A DNA stretch of 40,882 bases from Candidatus Thorarchaeota archaeon SMTZ1-45 (GCA_001563335.1 LRSL01000082.1:1-40882); one strand, 5' to 3'; positions 25,473 through 33,982 are shown, numbered from the stretch's first letter. A program made the numbers and translations. Notes: generated from the letters alone by a model not told the origin.

Positions 25473-25769
25473 TTAATCATCCGGACGAGCAAGCCCAGTT
25501 CCTCCACATCGAGGACATATTCCCATTTCTTCTCCAGTTTTAATTTTGCCTGTGCCTTGACAGTAGTAACACTCGTCTCTTGGAACATCAAGTGATCTAT
25601 CAGCACCTCTGGCAAAAGCTGCTCCAACCCCAACTAACACAACTGAAAGGAACATGATGAAAAGTGACAGTATGTAAAGACCATCTATCGGTAGGAAAAA
25701 GAACAATGTAATGAAAAAAAGAATTACTCCAATTATGACAAGTGGTATGCCAATCTTTTTTCTAGCCAT
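25473..25769 (-). CDS. two-span membrane protein with DnaJ-type zinc motif
   Basis: The 98-residue protein has two hydrophobic segments (about 8-28 and 32-52) and a cytoplasmic-looking C-terminal domain with CYYCQGTG (Cys67, Cys70) and CPRCGGTG (Cys85, Cys88). Two CxxCxGTG motifs 15 residues apart are one zinc site of the DnaJ cysteine-rich type. Such motifs bind zinc and sometimes assist disulfide or protein folding chemistry. No J domain is present. It lies 28 bases upstream of the glycerophosphodiesterase gene on the same strand. The next gene on the other side also encodes a membrane anchor followed by a CxxCxG motif. Confidence 0.75.
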   Translation of the reverse strand: MARKKIGIPLVIIGVILFFITLFFFLPIDGLYILSLFIMFLSVVLVGVGAAFARGADRSLDVPRDECYYCQGTGKIKTGEEMGICPRCGGTGLARPDD

Positions 25770-25889
25770 GGTAAATACCCTTCATAGTGGATTGACAAAT
25801 TGCTCTATTGTCTGCTTTATAATTTGTGGCTGATTTTCTTATCCCGATTAGGAATAATACAAATAGGGGGATGCTAATGATTAAATCAA

Positions 25890-26015
25890 ATGAAGAAATT
25901 TCTCAAAGTCCTAGTCTTAGTAATTGTCATCGGACTTGTTGTGTTTCTAGGAATTCATTACCTCCTTAGCGGTCAACTTCCGTTACAGCTGTGTACAAAC
26001 TGTCATGGAGCTTAG
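25890..26015 (+). CDS. 41-residue membrane-anchored CxxCH microprotein
   Basis: A short plus-strand frame from ATG 25890 to TAG 26013-26015 encodes MKKFLKVLVLVIVIGLVVF and then a short polar stretch ending in LCTNCHGA. It has the plan of a signal anchor followed by a single CxxCH, the attachment motif for haem c, at the very C-terminus. The same residues also fit one half of the CxxCxG zinc motif of the divergent neighbour at 25473. No strong ribosome-binding site is adjacent; AGGGGG lies about 20 bases upstream. The rest of the roughly 300-base interval (25770-26091) shows only AT-rich promoter-like sequence, including TATAATTT near 25818. Confidence 0.45.
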   Translation: MKKFLKVLVLVIVIGLVVFLGIHYLLSGQLPLQLCTNCHGA

Positions 26016-26091
26016 ATATTCCAAGTGATTAATCACACGAAATGATAATAGAGTGCGATGAAGCTAGTAGTTGTTCATCGGAGATATGAAG

Positions 26092-27009
26092 ATGTCAAGA
26101 ACAGACCTCTTTGCAAAATATACACAGATCTATGCAAAAGCACGTGCTAAGGAGATTGTCCCAGATGGAACGTTCGTGCGGCAATTACTTGATGTTCCGA
26201 GAAGGTCTTATGATGTTGGAGTATTCTTCAAATCAAAGAGGAGTAGTAGGATTGTTCAAGTTCATCTAGGGGATCCAATCCCCACTGAAGTTGCCACTCA
26301 AGATGGATTTCTTGAAACAGAAGAAGCTACCTACCTGAGCCGTTCCATTCTTTCAAAATTCAAAACGATTGATTTTCTCAGAGTCGTGATATCTGCTGGA
26401 GAGGTCTTGACAAAAAAGGAAGAACGAGTTGAATTCCTAAAAGTTGCCCAACGTATATTGGATGTCATATTGAAGAAAGCACGAAACATATTACACGTAG
26501 GAGAGTTGGACCTATTTCATTTTGATTTATCAGTCCGCACCTTGGATGAATACCTGAACAAGGAATTGAAACTAGATGAGGTTTCTGTTGAAGCTGCATC
26601 AATTCCATTCAATGTAGCCGGACCAGAATACATTCTTCTTGCAGATGGGTCAATGATAGTTGTTGGTGATGAACCGCGGGTTCCTCAATGTGAGTTTTAT
26701 CTTGTTGGAGGAATTGGATATAGATTCGACAAGACTGAAGGTGCCATTAGTGAGGAACGATTGTTTAGATCAACCGCGGATTTGACACCTCAAGGTATTG
26801 ATGAAGCATATATAGATGGAATGATTCAAAGGGTCACAGAAGATTTCCAAAATAAACTGCATTCATTGATATTTGCTGATGTCTGGAAAAAGGGAAAGTC
26901 TGGACCAGTGGGAGTGAATTTCGGAGGAGATTTACTAGTTAAGGCTGAACCAAGTAGCGATATCTGGATAGGTGTCTTTGAGGTCTATGTTAAGTCACCT
27001 AAAACATAA
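26092..27009 (+). CDS. soluble protein of unknown function
   Basis: The 305-residue product is soluble with mixed alpha/beta character and no recognised motif. An N-terminal helical region (LFAKYTQIYAKARAKEI) is followed by a strand-rich part with SYDVGVFFKSKRSSRIVQVHLGD, a helical section (ERVEFLKVAQRILDVILKKARNI), and a C-terminal strand-rich half with FYLVGGIGYRFDKTEG and a helix DGMIQRVTEDFQNKLHSLIF. Start chosen at ATG 26092, eight bases after GGAG; a TTG at 26071 and ATG at 26086 are less well placed. Its last 11 bases overlap the convergent membrane-protein gene. Not recognised. Confidence 0.65.
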   Translation: MSRTDLFAKYTQIYAKARAKEIVPDGTFVRQLLDVPRRSYDVGVFFKSKRSSRIVQVHLGDPIPTEVATQDGFLETEEATYLSRSILSKFKTIDFLRVVISAGEVLTKKEERVEFLKVAQRILDVILKKARNILHVGELDLFHFDLSVRTLDEYLNKELKLDEVSVEAASIPFNVAGPEYILLADGSMIVVGDEPRVPQCEFYLVGGIGYRFDKTEGAISEERLFRSTADLTPQGIDEAYIDGMIQRVTEDFQNKLHSLIFADVWKKGKSGPVGVNFGGDLLVKAEPSSDIWIGVFEVYVKSPKT

Positions 27010-28585
27010 GAAAATCAAATGCATCAATCGCAAGGAAAACAGCACGAAATGCATAGATTCTGAAAGTGTATGTGGCGACTCCATTTTCAGTTTCATCAAT
27101 TGCTAAGCGGAAAGTGGTTAATGCATCGCTACCAAACGCATTAAGAAATGAGGGTAGCGATTCTAAAGTAATCAAGCTCACTCCGTTCCCAAGTGTTAAT
27201 GCAATATCATTCACTAATACATCGAAGTTTTCGTATACATTATCAGTTCGACTAAGAACATCAGTAGAGTTGCCTAATTCTCCGATTCTAATACTCCAAG
27301 GAGAACCCATTCCAGCAATAGAACTTGAGTATGAATGGACCAAATATTCTCCAACATCACCATTCATTTCAAACGAAAATCGTGACCGGCTACACAAAAT
27401 GGATATTTGATTCCATTCTTGAATCGAATTAGAAGTAACTCCACAGAAACGCATGGCGATTGAGTCACTATCAATCAAATCATCCATCACAAATGTTTCA
27501 ACTATCAAGCCGGAGGAAATTCCAGCTTCTATAGTAGCGTCATAAAGCAAAGAGGAAGCATTCTCGATGCGGGTTATATCTGTTGAGTAAATTGAAGATC
27601 GAACCAGACCTCCAAACCCTACCAAGTCGAGATTTCTTGTCCTTAACATCAGAGCTTGCCATTCGGTTCTAGAAAGAGTCATATCAAAAAGAACAAACTC
27701 AGGTTCATTTGATATGTCTACTAATTCAACGTTCATTAGGTGATCTAGAGCATTTCTATGACTTTCATAGATATTTTCTATAAGCTCGGTTGTTGCTAAA
27801 GTCTGGGGATTGATTCCAACAAGAGAAGCCCGATCTGCACTTAAGGTGATAGAATAGGATAACTCAGTGTCATTTAGTACAAGCAACCAAGTTCGTAACT
27901 TTGACCAAGATGTCGAATCACTTTCAAGTACATGAAGATCCAATTGGTAACTGTTTGTAGAAAGATTCGCAAGCAACTGGGATGTAGGGGTTAAATCTTG
28001 ATACGGATATTCAAAGTCTGCTAATGGAACGCTAAATCTGATTTCAGGAGATGTGTTTACTGTTGGTGAAGCAATTGGATACTGTCCCATTAGGACAGTG
28101 GATATTGGGAATGCGAGGCCAAGTAAGTTTACAAGGATGAGATATACGACAGTCTTTTTTCCAGCAGCTCTCAGTTTCCCTCGTGGTCTAAACCGTCCCA
28201 TGATAAAGAGAGAAATCACTGCAGCTAGATTGAAGATGAGGCATATGATGAAACCTCGAACAAGCACAGAAAGCATCCCAAAAAATACTGTACATATTAC
28301 CAAAAATATGAAGTTCCATATAGCTAGTCGATCCCGATAATATGCTAGAATCATAATTGGTAGAAATATAATCATGGGCAGAATATAGAAAGCGATTGGC
28401 AGTGAATCGATAAAACCAACTCCATTCAGAGTCATGCTAAATGTAACAAAAATCAAAGTATAAAGTATCAAGATCATATTAACAATCAGAACACCAGTTA
28501 TGAAACGGTGAAGTAAAACATCATACTTCGGAATCGAAATTACACGCCGTCTAACACTTCTGCGAACCTCAAGAAGCTGACTCAT
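26999..28585 (-). CDS. five-span membrane protein with large extracellular domain
   Basis: The 528-residue protein has a basic N-terminus, five hydrophobic spans in residues about 28-170, then a soluble C-terminal domain of about 350 residues that should face outward if the first segment is cytoplasmic. The domain has several N-x-S/T sequons and alternates helices and strands (VELVDISNEPEFVLFDM, TRNLDLVGFGGLV, ISSGLIVETFVMDD, DVLVNDIALTLGNGVSLITLE), a rhythm that suggests a TIM-barrel-like or polysaccharide-deacetylase-like fold, but I see no catalytic motif. GGAG four bases before the ATG supports the start. Not recognised. Confidence 0.65.
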   Translation of the reverse strand: MSQLLEVRRSVRRRVISIPKYDVLLHRFITGVLIVNMILILYTLIFVTFSMTLNGVGFIDSLPIAFYILPMIIFLPIMILAYYRDRLAIWNFIFLVICTVFFGMLSVLVRGFIICLIFNLAAVISLFIMGRFRPRGKLRAAGKKTVVYLILVNLLGLAFPISTVLMGQYPIASPTVNTSPEIRFSVPLADFEYPYQDLTPTSQLLANLSTNSYQLDLHVLESDSTSWSKLRTWLLVLNDTELSYSITLSADRASLVGINPQTLATTELIENIYESHRNALDHLMNVELVDISNEPEFVLFDMTLSRTEWQALMLRTRNLDLVGFGGLVRSSIYSTDITRIENASSLLYDATIEAGISSGLIVETFVMDDLIDSDSIAMRFCGVTSNSIQEWNQISILCSRSRFSFEMNGDVGEYLVHSYSSSIAGMGSPWSIRIGELGNSTDVLSRTDNVYENFDVLVNDIALTLGNGVSLITLESLPSFLNAFGSDALTTFRLAIDETENGVATYTFRIYAFRAVFLAIDAFDFLMF

Positions 28586-28685
28586 TATACTCCTTTGGAT
28601 TTCAAACTAGAATGCAAATAAGGTTGATGTGGTCAACTTTTAAGATAGCGTGATATCGGTTCAAGAATGTGAGTGATTCAGTAGA

Positions 28686-29891
28686 ATGTATGATGTCGTT
28701 GTGATTGGAGCAGGACCAGGTGGAACAACAGTATCTCGTGCCTTGGCAGAAATGGATCTGAGAGTATGCATGATCGACAAAGATACTTTCCCGCGTGACA
28801 AACCATGTGGTGGAGGTTTTTCGCGTGGGATCATTGATGAATTCCAGTATCTAAAACCAAGGGCGTCGGAATTCTTGAAAGGCATAGCTAGAGTTGGTGT
28901 ACTTCATTCTCCAAATAGGAAGATTGTCCTAGAAGGTAGAGTAGACATGGCTATGACACTACGCATAGATTTTGACAATGTCCTGTTTGAAGAAGCAGTA
29001 TCAGTAGGAGCAATAGCAATCACAGGAACAAGAGCGAAGCATGTAACTTTTCATAATGATGGAATAACTGTTGGACTCACTGGTGGTGGATCTGTCCAAG
29101 GAAAGGTTGTCATTGGGGCAGATGGTGTCAATAGTACGGTTGCTCGAGAAACTAAACTTAACCAACGTTGGCCAAGTTCAAGCATCACAGCATGTAGAGT
29201 CTGCGAGGTCCCAGTATCAAATCACGATATAATTGAAAGATATACTGAAGATCTGAAATACCACTTTTTTGCTAATCTTGGAGGATTACCAGGATATGGG
29301 TGGATATTTCCAAAACAGGAAACAATCAATGTTGGACTTGGAATTATAGCAACCCATGCTCGAGGTCTTCCTGAAGCATTCAATTCATTTGTTCATTACC
29401 TCAAGAAGAGAAATCTTCTGCCTATCGAATCAGACCTTAGCAGGGTAAGGGGAGCTTTAGTCCCCACATCAGGACCTATTATCCAGACAGTCAAGGATCG
29501 TTGCATACTTTTAGGAGACTCTGCAGGTCATGTGAATCCATTGACAGGTGGAGGAATTGTCTATGCTATGCGTGCCGCTCGGCATGCAGCTTATGTTGTT
29601 TCAAACGCCATAGAGATTGATGGTTTCGATGCCGCATCTCTTGGTAAATATCAGCAATTATGGAAATCTGATTTTGGTGACGATTTTAGAAAGCAGCTTC
29701 TGGCTCAGAAGATCTTCACTAGTCCATTTACAGATCTTCTCTTTCAAATAGGGAGTAAAGATAAGGTGATTCAAGAGATAGTATCTGATTCAATGGCAGA
29801 ATCGTCAGATGGAGAAATTGACGTGAAGAACCTAGCTTTCCGTACCCTATTGGTTTGTCTTCGTGAGGCTCTGAATCTCAAAGTTCATTGA
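28686..29891 (+). CDS. geranylgeranyl reductase family flavoprotein
   Basis: The 401-residue protein has the FAD dinucleotide-binding motif VVIGAGPGGTTVSRAL at the very N-terminus, the family signature DKPCGGGF (Cys41), GADGVNSTVAR, GYGWIFPKQETINVGLG, and the second FAD motif LLGDSAGHVNPLTGGGI. Archaeal members saturate the isoprenoid chains of ether lipids (digeranylgeranylglycerophospholipid reductase) or of quinones at the membrane, using reduced ferredoxin or F420 as donor in different taxa. The exact substrate cannot be told; sequence features fit the archaeal lipid enzyme. No strong Shine-Dalgarno sequence precedes the ATG. It converges with an APRT-like gene behind a hairpin. Confidence 0.9.
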   Translation: MYDVVVIGAGPGGTTVSRALAEMDLRVCMIDKDTFPRDKPCGGGFSRGIIDEFQYLKPRASEFLKGIARVGVLHSPNRKIVLEGRVDMAMTLRIDFDNVLFEEAVSVGAIAITGTRAKHVTFHNDGITVGLTGGGSVQGKVVIGADGVNSTVARETKLNQRWPSSSITACRVCEVPVSNHDIIERYTEDLKYHFFANLGGLPGYGWIFPKQETINVGLGIIATHARGLPEAFNSFVHYLKKRNLLPIESDLSRVRGALVPTSGPIIQTVKDRCILLGDSAGHVNPLTGGGIVYAMRAARHAAYVVSNAIEIDGFDAASLGKYQQLWKSDFGDDFRKQLLAQKIFTSPFTDLLFQIGSKDKVIQEIVSDSMAESSDGEIDVKNLAFRTLLVCLREALNLKVH

Positions 29892-29899
29892 AAGAACAA

Positions 29900-29918
29900 T
29901 ATTCTGTTGGACAGAATA
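29900..29918. terminator. perfect 8-base hairpin between convergent genes
   Basis: TATTCTGT (29900-29907) and ACAGAATA (29911-29918) are perfectly complementary with a 3-base loop. The hairpin starts 9 bases after the stop of the geranylgeranyl reductase gene and precedes the convergent APRT-like gene by about 60 bases. Likely transcript-end hairpin. Confidence 0.5.
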
Positions 29919-29979
29919 AAAACCATCCACTAACTATCGACCCAAGGTTTCATTATCCGGTCATTATTTATTTTCTCTT

Positions 29980-30537
29980 TCAATCAGTAGCACGCAGAAT
30001 ATCCGTCTGAAGATTCTCAATCAATGAATGAACTTCAGGTCGTCCAAGAAGTTTCCTGCGAGTCTCACTCAAGTTATTAATAACACAACCAATGCCTATT
30101 ACCTGTGCTCCAAGTTTCTCTACAACCTTTGACACTGCGAGAACTGATGTTCCAAGAATTAACCAATCGTCAATAATTACAACACGGTCACCTGGATCAA
30201 TTGAATCGGATACTAATGCTAACCGACGATCTGCAAACTTACTGGATGGTAGATACTCAACTGGGCGCTCATAATCCTCAGGAAGATATGCTATCGACCG
30301 AGCAGGGACTATACCACAACCAAGATAGTAGGCTATGGCACTTCCCAATGCTAAACCTCGTTGTTCAATTCCTATGACTTTGTTGGGCTTAAGCTCTACC
30401 AATGGCTTTGCTAAAGTAACCACAGCTTCATGAAAGATGTGTGGGTGTTCAAGCAGTCTACTGATGTCACATACTGCTTTTCCTGGTTCAGGCCAATCCT
30501 TTATTACGTCGACATATTCGCTGAAATCCACGTCCAC
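29980..30537 (-). CDS. adenine phosphoribosyltransferase-like enzyme
   Basis: The product of about 185 residues matches the adenine phosphoribosyltransferase group: an N-terminal hood with DWPEPGKAVCDISRLLEHP, the GIEQRGLALGSAIAYYLG segment, PARSIAYLPEDYERPVEY, and the PRPP-binding region VVIIDDWLILGTS with the paired Asp127-Asp128 of type I phosphoribosyltransferases (numbered from GTG 30549). APRT salvages adenine to AMP with PRPP. The usual DDLLATGGT loop is DDWLILGTS here, so the phosphate-binding Gly-Gly is altered to Leu-Gly, which may shift activity or substrate. Start chosen at GTG 30537, seven bases after GGTGG; GTG 30549 would give four more residues. Confidence 0.8.
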   Translation of the reverse strand: MDVDFSEYVDVIKDWPEPGKAVCDISRLLEHPHIFHEAVVTLAKPLVELKPNKVIGIEQRGLALGSAIAYYLGCGIVPARSIAYLPEDYERPVEYLPSSKFADRRLALVSDSIDPGDRVVIIDDWLILGTSVLAVSKVVEKLGAQVIGIGCVINNLSETRRKLLGRPEVHSLIENLQTDILRATD

Positions 30538-30700
30538 TGTCCTTGCCACCTGAGGTCAACTTTAGACGATGAAAGATTTTATTCTTTCTGTATCACTCAT
30601 AATAAAGAAGAATTGTGGTTGTGTTTGTACCTGCACACGAAACAGTTAAGATAACACAAAAGTCAATTCTTGATATTCATCGAGGAGATATCAAGCAGCA

Positions 30701-31966
30701 ATGATAATTCCGGGAACAACCATTTCACTCACTCTCGCACCCACTTATGTAGAAGTACGTGACAAAGGGATTATCAAAAAGAAGATACCACTAAAGGATA
30801 GATCCTTTGATGACATAGCTCTAGAGCTTCAAAAGTATATTCGATATCTTGGAAAAAGATTAGCTCCAGGAGTGCTTGAAGAAGTGCTAGAACGTATTGG
30901 ATTACCAAAGGCACGTAGAGTACTGAAGGAAGATGTCCTAGAAACTCCAAAGGAACCTGAACCAATATCAGAAACTGTTGAACCAATTGTTGAAGAAGTA
31001 ATTTCACCTCCTGAGAAGAAAAAGAGAAGATCCCGCAAACCAACACCTGACCAAGCAGCAACTTTTGTTGAAAGTCCGGGAGTTAGCGCTGATGAAAAGG
31101 GAGCGATTAGCGTCGATGATTTTGATGATATTGCAGACGCACTTCAAGTTGTTGAAGCTTTGAGTGATACTTTCATGACAGGTGAACCTATAGAGAAGCC
31201 TGTTGAGAAGAAAGCTGAGATAAGCATCAATCTCGCGGGTAGTGAAGAAATAATTGCATCTGGAAAATCATACGCTAGAGTTGGTGAAGTGTTAGAACCT
31301 GAAGAAGATGTTCCAGCTACCCATGAAATGATTGAACTCATTGCAGAAACTATTGAAGAGGAAGAAGAGCCAACACCTCAAGTGGTGCCAGCTCATCAGA
31401 TAAAACCCATAGTGGAATGCAAGGTTTTGCTGCTAGGCGAGGAGGGAGTTGGGAAGGAAAGCCTCAAATCTAAGGCAAATATTGTCCCAATTACTCATGA
31501 AGACGAATCTATCTCAGAGCATATCTTTGGTCGTATCATAGATGGTAGCAGTCATCGTGTCGATATGAGAGTATGGTCATTTGATCTTGCAGTAAAAGCA
31601 AAAGTACAAAGAAAGGAGTTCTATAAAAACTCACAGGTCTTGATAGTAGTCTACTCTGCGTCAGATAGGTGGAGTTTCGAGAGTATTGATTTTTGGTTGC
31701 GGGAAGCAACATTATCAACAGAAGAAATGCCACCCATTGTGATAGTTGCTAACAAGATTGACCTTCGGACTGAAATTGGTGAAGACTCTGGAGACGAACC
31801 AGTTGGATATGATGAAGGCTTTAAATTTGCAGAGGAATTAGCACAACGCTACGGAAAGGATGATGTCCTTCATCCTGTCGCATTTCTAGAAACATCATGT
31901 GTGACTGGTGAAGGTGTTGAAGAAGTCTTTACAACAGCAGCTCAATTGTTTGAAAACACGATATAA
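30701..31966 (+). CDS. Ras-superfamily GTPase-like protein with long acidic N-terminus and degraded active site
   Basis: The 421-residue protein has three parts. Residues 1-75 form a small folded domain (ISLTLAPTYVEVRDKG then helices DDIALELQKYIRYLG and GVLEEVLERIG). Residues about 75-235 are acidic, Pro-rich and likely disordered, with KKKRRSRKP in the middle. Residues 238-421 are a Ras/Rab-like G domain: KVLLLGEEGVGKESL (G1, Gly246-Ser254), LIVVYSASDRWSFE, VIVANKIDL (G4) and FLETSC (G5). Two key elements are broken: G1 has GKE instead of GK[ST], and switch II has WSFDLAV where WDTAGQE is expected, so Asp, Gly and Gln are all lost. Purine recognition looks intact. It may bind nucleotide without hydrolysis, acting as a scaffold. 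Small GTPases of this kind are frequent in Asgard archaea. Confidence 0.82.
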   Translation: MIIPGTTISLTLAPTYVEVRDKGIIKKKIPLKDRSFDDIALELQKYIRYLGKRLAPGVLEEVLERIGLPKARRVLKEDVLETPKEPEPISETVEPIVEEVISPPEKKKRRSRKPTPDQAATFVESPGVSADEKGAISVDDFDDIADALQVVEALSDTFMTGEPIEKPVEKKAEISINLAGSEEIIASGKSYARVGEVLEPEEDVPATHEMIELIAETIEEEEEPTPQVVPAHQIKPIVECKVLLLGEEGVGKESLKSKANIVPITHEDESISEHIFGRIIDGSSHRVDMRVWSFDLAVKAKVQRKEFYKNSQVLIVVYSASDRWSFESIDFWLREATLSTEEMPPIVIVANKIDLRTEIGEDSGDEPVGYDEGFKFAEELAQRYGKDDVLHPVAFLETSCVTGEGVEEVFTTAAQLFENTI

Positions 31967-32078
31967 CATGAGGTTACTTAAGGGGGGCAACTGCAGAAAG
32001 CACTCAGAGAATTCATATAGTGGACAAACAATCATCGCAAAGCCATTCACTGAATATTTGATCTCCTAAACTTGAAAA

Positions 32079-32396
32079 GTGGTGGTTACGTCGGAAGATT
32101 ACTGTGAGAGTTGCGGCAAAGTAGTAGACCCAATAAAACCAGCTAAGAACCTCGAAGACACTTTTGCCAATGATACAAGAAAGAACCTCAATATCTGTAC
32201 AGATTGTTTCAAGAAGAGATTCAAAATCAGTTCCACTAAGAGAAGTGGTTATGGTGGCACAATTTATCAGCTTGAAGAAAGACCTCCACCACGCTTTGGT
32301 CTTGGAAGTGCATCCTACACATGTTTGAAATGCAACTGGGTAGCATGGAATGAAGTTGGTTTAGAAGTTCATATGCGTAAGAAACATGCGAACTGA
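32079..32396 (+). CDS. small zinc-finger protein with a C2H2 finger
   Basis: The 105-residue protein has two zinc-binding segments. The first pairs CESCGK near the N-terminus with CTDCFKK about 30 residues later (a split CxxC...CxxC ribbon). The second, at the C-terminus, is CLKCNWVAWNEVGLEVHMRKKH, a CxxC...HxxxxH finger of the C2H2 type. A basic stretch (KKRFKISSTKRSGYGG) lies between. It probably binds nucleic acid or protein; no family is recognised. Start GTG 32079 is weakly supported. The 112 bases before it hold no convincing gene. Confidence 0.65.
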   Translation: MVVTSEDYCESCGKVVDPIKPAKNLEDTFANDTRKNLNICTDCFKKRFKISSTKRSGYGGTIYQLEERPPPRFGLGSASYTCLKCNWVAWNEVGLEVHMRKKHAN

Positions 32397-32398
32397 TA

Positions 32399-33040
32399 TC
32401 ATTGATTAACAGCGAAATGGCTGTGTTCTCGTACTATCTCATGACCTGATATTCGTAGTCCTTCAACTCTCCTTGCCGCACTCTCTAACATACCCATCCT
32501 GTAAGTTGCAGTTCGAGGACCAATTGCATGAAGCCATTCTAGGCTCGACATGTCTAGTCTTTCATGGACTGAGAAGTAGACTTTGAGGTCCTCTCCAATT
32601 GCTCGAGATCGTTCAAACATTGCAGCAGTCAATCCCAGACTTGGTGCTGCAAATCCGAGCAATACCCAGATGAAGATTAGTTGATCTGTGCTAAAATACT
32701 CATAGAAGAATACAAAACCAGTGAAGATGGGTTGTACCAAAGCAAGAATTACAAGAATCAATGATAGATGTTGAGTGACGTCATCACTGCCAAGTCCTGC
32801 AATCCCAATCACATCCTGATCCGGAGGATAGAGATAGACTAGTACCCCACCAGAAGCAATTCCAACAATGATTGATGAAAATGCAATGTATAAAGTATAG
32901 CTTATTGTACGGTCAGTCCAAACAGATTCGAAGCAAATGAATGATTGGACAACAAGTGAAATAGTCATGACAATAGCGCCAACTGCGAATCCTTGCCAGC
33001 TAAAAAATTCATACTTACGCGCCATTATCTCTTCAGACAA
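32399..33040 (-). CDS. four-span membrane protein of unknown function
   Basis: The 213-residue protein has four hydrophobic spans in residues about 12-155, as two pairs, followed by a cytoplasmic-looking helical tail of about 60 residues (EDLKVYFSVHERLDM, MLESAARRVEGLRISG). No motif is recognised. Starts at TTG 33040, which has GAGGTG nine bases upstream on the minus strand (33050-33055). It converges with the zinc-finger gene two bases after its stop and is divergent from the ABC transporter operon. Confidence 0.7.
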   Translation of the reverse strand: MSEEIMARKYEFFSWQGFAVGAIVMTISLVVQSFICFESVWTDRTISYTLYIAFSSIIVGIASGGVLVYLYPPDQDVIGIAGLGSDDVTQHLSLILVILALVQPIFTGFVFFYEYFSTDQLIFIWVLLGFAAPSLGLTAAMFERSRAIGEDLKVYFSVHERLDMSSLEWLHAIGPRTATYRMGMLESAARRVEGLRISGHEIVREHSHFAVNQ

Positions 33041-33268
33041 TATTAGCTACACCTCTAACTATTCTATGACTAAATAAGTCACGAGAAGTCTTAAAGTTTC
33101 TGATGTTGTATAAGATAATTACATTATTTCTATTAATTACTAGTTGTTTCTACGCAGATTTTACTTACTTCGACATTATTAGTGCAATTTTTAGTACTTC
33201 GAAGGAGTCATTTATTAGCCTTCGAATTCAGCTATGCTATCGCGAGAAAGGCTTCGGAGTGGGTAGTA

Positions 33269-33967
33269 TTGAATAATGATGTAATTGTTGATCTTAAGGA
33301 AGTCTCACGAATTTATACTATGGGTGAGATTGAAGTGCATGCTTTGAGAGGCGTGTCACTTAGAATAAAGAGAGGTAGCGCCATTGGGGTTATGGGGCCC
33401 TCGGGATCAGGAAAGACAACTCTCTTGAACTTGATTGGTGCACTTGATAGACCTACACATGGGAGTGTAGTGCTGGATGGTGTAGATATAACAAATATGG
33501 ACGAGGGTGAACTAACGAAAATTCGCCGGAACAAGATTAGTTACGTCTTTCAATTCTTTAACCTACTTCCTGTTCTTTCAGCTTATGAGAATGTGGAGCT
33601 CCCTCTGTTAATTGGTGGAGTGGATGAAGATGCAAGAAAAGACAGGGTGGACCATCTACTATCTCTTGTTGGTTTGACTGAGAGGGCTGATCATCGGCCA
33701 GATGAGTTGTCAGGCGGTGAACAACAGCGGGTGGCGATAGCGAGGGCACTTGCCAAACCTCCAGGTACCACAAGTTCAGTGGTTGTCCTGGCTGATGAGC
33801 CTACTGGAGATTTAGATTACAATACTGGGAAAGAGATCCTAGATATACTAGTGTCTCTGACTAAGGGTGAGGGTGGTACATTGATTACTGTGACCCATGA
33901 TCCTGAAGTTGGTGAGAAAATGGATCATGTTTATAGAATGAGAGACGGTCTGATAGAGAATCCATGA
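33269..33967 (+). CDS. MacB/LolD-type ABC transporter ATPase
   Basis: The 232-residue product is a complete ABC ATPase: Walker A GPSGSGKTT, Q-loop FQFFNLLP, signature LSGGEQQRVAIARAL, Walker B VVVLADEPTGDLD, and H-loop VTHDPEV. Sequence and the FtsX-type permease neighbours place it in the MacB/LolCDE (type VII) group, which drives mechanical transmission or extraction of lipids, lipoproteins or peptides and does not import nutrients. I start it at TTG 33269, where GGAG lies nine bases upstream and the protein begins with the strand typical of this family; a GTG at 33182 would add 29 residues unlike the family. The first of five co-directional genes, it is followed by a permease after 15 bases. 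Confidence 0.92.
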   Translation: MNNDVIVDLKEVSRIYTMGEIEVHALRGVSLRIKRGSAIGVMGPSGSGKTTLLNLIGALDRPTHGSVVLDGVDITNMDEGELTKIRRNKISYVFQFFNLLPVLSAYENVELPLLIGGVDEDARKDRVDHLLSLVGLTERADHRPDELSGGEQQRVAIARALAKPPGTTSSVVVLADEPTGDLDYNTGKEILDILVSLTKGEGGTLITVTHDPEVGEKMDHVYRMRDGLIENP

Positions 33968-33982
33968 GGGAGGCAAGGAGTT

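Noticed and set aside
25871..25969. Alternative frame starting at ATG 25871 behind AGGGGG
   Set aside because: It has a better ribosome-binding site than the CxxCH frame but gives a short product without hydrophobic or domain pattern, ending after about 32 residues; the other frame has a clear signal-anchor design. I could not settle which is translated.
31968..32069. 33-codon frame between the GTPase-like gene and the zinc-finger gene
   Set aside because: ATG 31968 has no ribosome-binding site and the product is polar with no pattern; likely intergenic leader sequence.
33182..33268. 29-residue N-terminal extension of the first ABC ATPase
   Set aside because: The added residues do not resemble any ABC ATPase N-terminus and the GTG has no Shine-Dalgarno sequence, while TTG 33269 has GGAG nine bases upstream.
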